Below, piece by piece: positions 59,030 to 64,000 of a DNA stretch of 64,000 nucleotides. Position 1 is the stretch's first letter; each line of letters opens with the position of its first letter. The translations under genes were made by a program, and so were the position numbers. The stretch lies in contig OZ029921.1 in assembly GCA_964023275.1 (NCBI GenBank), positions 8,795,306-8,859,305 on the forward strand. The letters are read 5' to 3'. Under the pieces are notes generated by a model. The model ran no database searches, was not told where the DNA came from, and saw only the letters and a program-made list of their open reading frames with translations. The stretch comes from Norana najaformis (Eukaryota > Annelida > Clitellata > Crassiclitellata > Hormogastridae).

Positions 59030-59797
59030 TGTTACTTCATGCATATCCGCGACCTTTCGCAGAATCCGCCCTATGCTTGACTTCAAAACTGCATCTGCCA
59101 TTGCCACATCCATAGTCCATGCAAAACTAGACTACTGCAATTCACTTTTCCTCAATATAGATACCACTCAAATAAACCGCCTTCAAGTCTTCCAGAATGC
59201 TTTTTCTCGTGCTGTCACCAAATCTCCCAAACACCATCACATAACTCCTGTTCTCAAATCACTTCACTGGCTTAAAATACCTAAACGAATAGAGTACAAA
59301 GTCTTATCTATTACCTATAACACACTTCAATCCTCCCAATTCTCCTAACTTCGTCAGTTATTTACAATCCAACAATTCCGTTCAACCCGCTCCTCGTCTG
59401 TCCTAACACTTCTTCGCCCTCCAGTAATCTTATCCCTAATAGCCATAGCCGCCCAAACCTTCTGGAATAAACTCTCGACAGAATTACGACAATTATCTTA
59501 TACAATACTAACTCACCAACACTTCACCTCTTGTAATTTCCGCGCTGGTCTTTCACTCAAAACTGAAAGCACTACTTTCCAAAAATCTTATCCTGATTCT
59601 TTCTCTTCCTCTAAACTCTCTTCTCGCTTCAATTTCAAGCACATCCACCGTAGCCGTCTCACTGTATGCCTCCCTGATTCCATGATCTTGACCTGGAACT
59701 GAACGATTTTGTTTTGACTGAACTCCTGTGAATAAACTAGTTTCTGTGACTTGGTTTTCGTAGGGCGCTGTAGAAATCTCGAGATTACGATTACGAT
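59030..59797 (+). mobile_element. L2-type LINE C-terminus with complete 3' tail
   Basis: Encodes MLDFKTASAIATSIVHAKLD, YCNSLFLNID and HITPVLKSLHWLKIPKRIEY, the conserved C-terminal part of L2 ORF2, then decays with stops. It continues through CTTTCACTCAAAACTGAAA to the GAGATTACGATTACGATT terminus. This copy links the tail family seen elsewhere in the window to an L2 ORF. Confidence 0.9.
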
Positions 59798-60269
59798 TCA
59801 TACGTCAAAGTATTTATACAGCGTCTTCTAAATTTAAAGACCTCCTCGAAGGAGCTTCTCGCTAACCATAAGTTATTACATTTAGAGAGAAATTGTTTGG
59901 TTGTAGATGAATAACGTACGAAGTCTTGCTTAATGGTCCATCGCAGAAACCTAGAAACGAAACCACATCTGCTGTTGACAATTATTGAGGCCATATTCAC
60001 GGTCCGTGGTCCGCATTAAGTTGAGGATGGGGAATAACAACATGCCGACTACAGTAACGGCAGTAGCGAATTTGTTATTGGGTAATATTGCAGTAGCAAT
60101 TGAGTTAGTAGACCAACGTTGCAGCAGTTGAAGCAGACGTGTTACAGCGACTGTTACAGTGAACTGGTGTTACTGACGCCGATAAATCTGTTCATGGGAA
60201 CAATTCTTTGGAGATGAATTTCGGGAATTTGTCGACAACAATAAATTCTACGTAGCGCAGCGCCATTGA

Positions 60270-60270
<1 letters not shown>

Positions 60271-60353
<83 letters not shown>

Positions 60354-60385
60354 GATCTCTCTCTCTCTCGTAGATCTCTCTCTCT
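60271..60385. repeat. (CT)n microsatellite with CGTAGATCTCT interruptions
   Basis: About 80 bp of CT, then two CGTAGATCTCT units. The same CT-CGTAGATCTCT junction occurs at about 54225. Confidence 0.94.
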
Positions 60386-60491
60386 GTTAATGCGCCACGA
60401 TAAAAGCGAAATACGCGCACGCAATATCACGTGACGTCGCTTCTAGGCGCCTATACGACGTCTTTACCTGGCATGCAAATCATTTAGGGCT

Positions 60492-60499
60492 ATCGTATA
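60492..60499. repeat. 8-bp target site duplication, left (ATCGTATA)
   Basis: Identical to 63666-63673. It directly precedes the CATAGATATAATAA terminus. Confidence 0.93.
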
Positions 60500-60533
60500 C
60501 ATAGATATAATAAGACTGGATACAGCATACAGC

Positions 60534-60559
60534 CACGGCCATCTAAATAGATGGCCGTG
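60534..60559. repeat. Perfect 12-bp hairpin in the P-like left end
   Basis: CACGGCCATCTA and its exact reverse complement are separated by two bases. This block is absent from the right end. Confidence 0.85.
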
Positions 60560-60611
60560 ATACAGCCCGATTTCTATGCTAAACAGTGAAGCCAACATCT
60601 CTCTAGGTCAA

Positions 60612-60619
60612 TGACGTCA
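60612..60619. promoter_or_regulatory. CRE-like palindrome TGACGTCA in P-like left end
   Basis: Lies about 113 bp inside the left terminus and 113 bp before the start codon, in the shared block TGACGTCATGGGTGGCAG. It is present in all three P-like termini in the window. Confidence 0.6.
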
Positions 60620-60731
60620 TGGGTGGCAGAACCCCGAGCTTTACACTGTTGTCGTCTGTGCTCTATAGGAAAGTTTAGCGTTGTTTATCGGAAGAAAGTT
60701 TATTATTCGTTGTGCTATATATTTTTCGAAA

Positions 60732-60802
60732 ATGACTAAATCATGTGCTGCGTATGGATGTACAGCTAGACATGTTACTGGGGGATCACGCACGTTTCAC
60801 AG
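60732..60802 (+). CDS. P-like transposase exon 1: start of THAP domain
   Basis: Twenty-three codons plus two bases: MTKSCAAYGCTARHVTGG, then SRTFH. C5 and C10 are the first zinc ligands of a C2CH THAP domain. The donor is AG|GTTATT. It joins exon 2 to give H-R-FP, the invariant FHRFP-like THAP motif, which fixes the splice sites. THAP domains bind DNA and in P-type transposases recognise the element ends (family knowledge). Confidence 0.88.
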
Positions 60803-61207
60803 GTTATTAATAAACTTATGTCTAAAATACATAATAGTATAGGCGCAAATTTCTTTCTATAATATGCCTCTCAGATGGATTTGCAATGTACTGCTACTTC
60901 CCCATCCAAACTTGGACACCCTTACATGGTGTAACGATGGCACACAAACATCTGCATCAAGTAGAAATAGGGCCTACACCCAGAGAATGTGCAGTTATTA
61001 AAGTAAGTATCATGGTAAACGTGGTCGTAGTAATGATGTGATTTTACTGGGCACCACTTTCTCCCCGAAGATGTAGGCCTATAATTGTATGATTGGTTAT
61101 TACCGCTTCCAAACTACCTTATGCCACAATTCAGATCTCCTAAATCAACGTTTCTGAGTCAAAATCATGAGGACAAAACAAATAACAATTGCTTTTGTTT
61201 TTGTCAG

Positions 61208-61685
61208 ATTTCCAAAAAATGCTGCTCAATGTGAAAAATGGATAGTTGCAACGAAACGAAAAAATTTCAAACCAACTTCTGGAAGTTATATCTGTTCAGA
61301 TCATTTTGTTGAGGAAGCATTTGATAAAAACAAAATTTCTGGATTTAGTTCTCGGCGGTATTTAAAACAAGGTGCTGTGCCCACTGTGTTTGCATTTCCG
61401 GCTCACTTGGTGACGAAGAAAGTGAAACCCCGCAAACCTCCACAAATTAGAAACTTTCCACAAGAAGCAAATGATGAGATCAGTCTAAACAAGAGTGCTT
61501 TTTCAAAATCTCTTAAAACTACACAAGCTCCAACAATTCGATATGTTGGTGACTGTTTTGATAAAGACACTGACACTTTAACAGACATTAAAACAAAGCT
61601 GCAGTTCGTTTTATCTGCTTACCAGTTGCAACGGAAACGTGTGAAAGGGCTTATGCAACAGTGTCGTCGCATGAAAAAGCGTTAA
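61208..61685 (+). CDS. P-like transposase exon 2: rest of THAP domain and coiled coil, to a premature stop
   Basis: The acceptor TTTTTGTCAG gives R-FPKNAAQCEKWIVATKR onward. CSDHF supplies the last Cys and the His of the C2CH zinc site, and LKQGAVPTVF is the AVPTxF box. After the THAP domain comes a basic linker (KKVKPRKPP) and a Leu-rich helix (TKLQFVLSAYQLQRKRVKG). A TAA at 61683 stops translation after about 182 residues of spliced product. The reading frame simply continues beyond it, so the stop looks secondary. The truncated product would keep DNA binding and possible dimerisation. Confidence 0.85.
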
Positions 61686-62667
61686 ATTTCCCTTAAGAAC
61701 ATTTTGGCAGATCTTCAAGATAAGAAATTAATAAATGAACAAGCTTCAACAAATCTGGAAAATATTGGTGCAGAAGTTAAAGATCTAATTCAGCGCCAAG
61801 TGAGAGGAAAGAATAAAGTCAAGTACCCACCATCATTGCGTACATTTGCCCTCACTTTGCATTTTTATTCAGCAAAGGCCTATGAATATGTGAGGAAAAC
61901 TTTTAACACGTGTCTACCTCACCAAAATACATTTCATGTCAACTTACAAGCGTTTACTAGTTCATCATTCTCTTAGAAACATCAAATCTGGCAACTGTCT
62001 GGCCCAAGATACTACAGGAATTCTATCTATTTCAAGTTCAGCCGTTATTGTTAATCAGTTAGAATGGCGACTTAAAAATAGTGAATTTCCAAGTAGTACC
62101 TCAGAAGGAACCAAAGAAACGGAAGCACGTGATACTTCAGACATATTTCACATGTCTCCAACACAAATGTCAGAATATTCTGAAGAAGTCATAAAGTACA
62201 TTGGTGGTTTTGTTGCCAGAAAAGTTTGTCGACTTATCCATTGTACAGTTTGCTGTGGTGCAGTAACTGATGACACAGCCACATGTTTACTAGTAGATAA
62301 GAAGAGTCGTGGCTATCTCTTAATGCCATCTACAGATGTAATCACAATCTGCAGAATAACAGAGAAATTTGTGAGACAAGCAGTTTCTGGAGGATGTAAG
62401 TTCCTGAAGGACTTTATGAAGAAAGTGCCAACTATGAAACTGTCAATTAGAAAACTTTTGACTGGAAAACAGCTTTTTGTCAGTCTGCAATCACATATTG
62501 AAGATTTGCCGGTGGAGGACAATCACATGATCTTGCTGATTAATTTGATTATTGATTCTTATGCTGATGTCCGGGTTCACCATATCAGTAGTGCAGAAAC
62601 AATTCGACTCCAAGGGACCCGAGTTCGAAACAATCTCACAGAACTTATTCTTTTTAAGAATCAGTAG
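61686..62667 (+). pseudogene. P-like transposase remainder: core deleted, C-terminus frameshifted
   Basis: The frame after the stop runs ADLQDKKLINEQASTNLENI to KTFNTCLPHQNTF at about 61935, the region before the catalytic domain in THAP9/P transposases. The next recognisable residues, TYKRLLVHHSLRNIKSGNC, belong to the C-terminal domain and are in another frame (61936-62667). The whole RNase H core and the GTP-binding insertion are therefore missing. The C-terminal part keeps EEVIKYIGGFVARK and ends NNLTELILFKNQ. The deletion point is within about 61925-61945. Confidence 0.85.
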
Positions 62668-63266
62668 GTTCAATAAAGCAGACTTAAGTTCGATTACATA
62701 TGAAGACTCAGTGGACAATGGTTGTCTACACCTACATCATTGCAAGAAAGACTAAGTCAAGTTATATTTGATTTACTGAAAGAAATTATTTCTTGAAGAT
62801 ACAGTTGTTAATTTTGTATGTCATCTCATCAGCACACATAAATGATTTCTATGCTAGCAAGTACAGACCTATAATTAGGTGTACAGTGATTGCATGGTCA
62901 TACGAGCAACGTATATGTAAGACATATGACATAGTTTATGCATGTAACCCATGTTACAGTATTACCATCTGTCCATATCACATACAGAAAACATAAAGCC
63001 TATTTGGGAATATTGTCATATAGCTGCATGTGTCCTACCTATGATGCTGTTTGGGGAAAGGCATGCTGTATAATAATTTTACAAATTCACATCCTCATTA
63101 AACTTAGTTGATAACATATAATGTATTGAAATTTTTTTAGTATAACATAAATTTACAGTAGTATTACAGTTTTATTACTATATCCCTACTAGCATGCCCA
63201 TGAACATTTCATTGGACCTAAACACAGGATCCTCATATGGAACCATTTGGGCCCAATAGGTTTGCC

Positions 63267-63390
63267 CACGCCTATGCATGACTGTCCTGTCTCTCTTCTC
63301 TGCCTGTCTGTCTGTCTCTCTCCTCTCCAATCCGAAACATCTTCCGACGTAACCGTCTAACTGTTTACCCGCCTGGCTCTTGGATCTGAC
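63267..63390 (+). mobile_element. L2-tail fragment inside the P-like element
   Basis: CTCTCCTCTCCAATCCGAAAC and CGCCTGGCTCTTGGATCT match the middle of the L2 tail family at 13520-13610, but the 3' GATTAC end is missing. Confidence 0.65.
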
Positions 63391-63589
63391 GATTCCAGTT
63401 GTATATTTTTATTATGATTTTAAAAGCCTCATTATCTCCATTTCCGCCATTAGCCAAAACATATTGCATTATTAAATTTATTTGTTAAAATATTTGTGTA
63501 CATAAATGTCTCTGTAAAGACGATTCCCAACACGAACTTGCAGTTCTTTTCATGCATTTCCACCGTACAAGGCTGCTTTCTGCCACCCA

Positions 63590-63597
63590 TGACGTCA
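63590..63597. promoter_or_regulatory. CRE-like palindrome TGACGTCA in P-like right end
   Basis: Mirror position of the site at 60612, in the same conserved block. Confidence 0.55.
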
Positions 63598-63665
63598 CCG
63601 GCTAAAATTAGATGTTGGCTTCACAAATCTGGTCATATGCTGTATCCAGTGTTATTATATCTATG

Positions 63666-63673
63666 ATCGTATA
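63666..63673. repeat. 8-bp target site duplication, right (ATCGTATA)
   Basis: Exact match to 60492-60499, directly after the TTATTATATCTATG terminus. Confidence 0.93.
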
Positions 63674-63685
63674 CAGTACACCAAC

Positions 63686-64000
63686 CATAGATATAATAAC
63701 GCTGGATATAGCATACAACCACATTTGCGAAGCCAACATCTAATTTTAGCCGGTGACGTCATGGGTGGCAGAAAGCAGCCTTGTACGGTGGAAATGCATG
63801 AAAAGAACTGCAAGTTGATGTTGGGAATCGTCTTTACAGAGACATTTATGTACACAAATATTTTAACAAATAAATTTACTAATACAATATGTTTTGGCTA
63901 ATGGCGGAAATGGAGATAATGAGGCTTTTAAAATCATAATAAAAATATACAACTGGATTCTTAAGATCTAGGAATCAGGCAGGCCGACAGTCAGATGGCT
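63686..64000 (-). mobile_element. Second P-like copy, inverted, cut by window end
   Basis: Begins with CATAGATATAATAACGCTGG, the same terminus, 12 bp after the first copy's target duplication. It reads as the right end of a P-like element on the minus strand, including a reversed, diverged L2-tail fragment from 63958. The rest lies outside the window. Confidence 0.88.

Larger units (their letters stand above)
60500..63665 (+). mobile_element. P-like DNA transposon, internally deleted, 3.17 kb
   Basis: Ends: CATAGATATAATAAGACTGG at the left; the reverse complement of the right end is CATAGATATAATAACACTGG. About 30 bp of terminal inverted repeat have one mismatch. An exact 8-bp duplication flanks it, as for P elements. 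Subterminal blocks (GAAGCCAACATCT, TGACGTCATGGGTGGCAG) are also inverted between the ends. It encodes a spliced THAP-type N-terminus, a coiled-coil region and the P-type C-terminus, but the catalytic core is deleted and there is an in-frame stop. It contains an L2 tail fragment near its right end. Confidence 0.92.
63394..63957. repeat. Large palindrome, two 272-bp arms around a 20-bp centre
   Basis: 63394-63665 and 63686-63957 are inverted copies. Both ends give the same symmetry axis (63675.5), so the arms align without net gaps. They carry scattered substitutions, densest near the centre. The arms are the right end of the P-like element and an inverted second copy of it. Confidence 0.95.
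44157..64000 (-). other. alpha2delta intron 1 or upstream flank
   Basis: No alpha2delta exon 1 (signal peptide plus a Trp-containing helix) was recognised here. The region holds transposons and tandem arrays listed separately. The intervals 44.2-46.2, 51.8-52.4, 52.8-53.4 and 57.9-59.0 kb contain nothing supported. The minus-strand frame at 45185-45466 ends in a hydrophobic stretch but lacks homology. Confidence 0.55.

Overview
The window looks like gene-poor, repeat-rich DNA from an invertebrate bilaterian animal, probably marine. The signs are spliced metazoan exons with GT-AG introns, L2/CR1-type LINE remnants, tRNA-headed SINEs, P-like and hAT-like DNA transposons, abundant microsatellites and minisatellites, and a short TTAGGG-type telomeric motif. 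The phylum cannot be fixed from the sequence.

The main host gene is on the minus strand. Eleven short exons between 44156 and 1412 splice in consistent phase into 350 codons (1050 nt) of a voltage-gated calcium channel alpha2delta subunit of the alpha2delta-3/4 type. They cover the part before the VWA domain, the VWA domain with its DxSxS metal site, and the stretch just after it. The signal-peptide exon and the Cache and C-terminal exons were not found and probably lie outside the window. Introns run from about 0.5 to 16 kb and hold almost everything else.

Regions: 1-13.4 kb holds eight alpha2delta exons with simple repeats and L2/SINE fragments between them. 13.4-26.5 kb is one long intron with minisatellites of 69, 40 and 11 bp and a nest of minus-strand L2 LINE pieces. 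26.5-28.2 kb has two exons flanking a 1.26 kb fold-back element. 28.2-44.0 kb is the longest intron. It carries SINEs and an intact single-exon 562-codon gene (33369-35057, plus strand), a mobile-element-like protein with a ZAD-like zinc domain and an RNase H/DDE-like core whose residue spacing resembles RAG1/Transib. 44.2-64 kb (intron 1 or upstream of the gene) holds a 124-bp satellite, a hAT-like element inserted into an ATCC microsatellite, an L2 3' end, and a P-like element (60500-63665) with about 30-bp terminal inverted repeats and an exact 8-bp target duplication. That P-like element encodes a THAP domain but has lost its catalytic core. A second copy sits tail-to-tail with it.

The host exons form one gene; the transposon genes are independent passengers, mostly in its introns. 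The most notable points are the RAG1-like spacing in the intact 562-residue protein, the KP-like internally deleted P element, and tandem repeats that abut alpha2delta splice sites.
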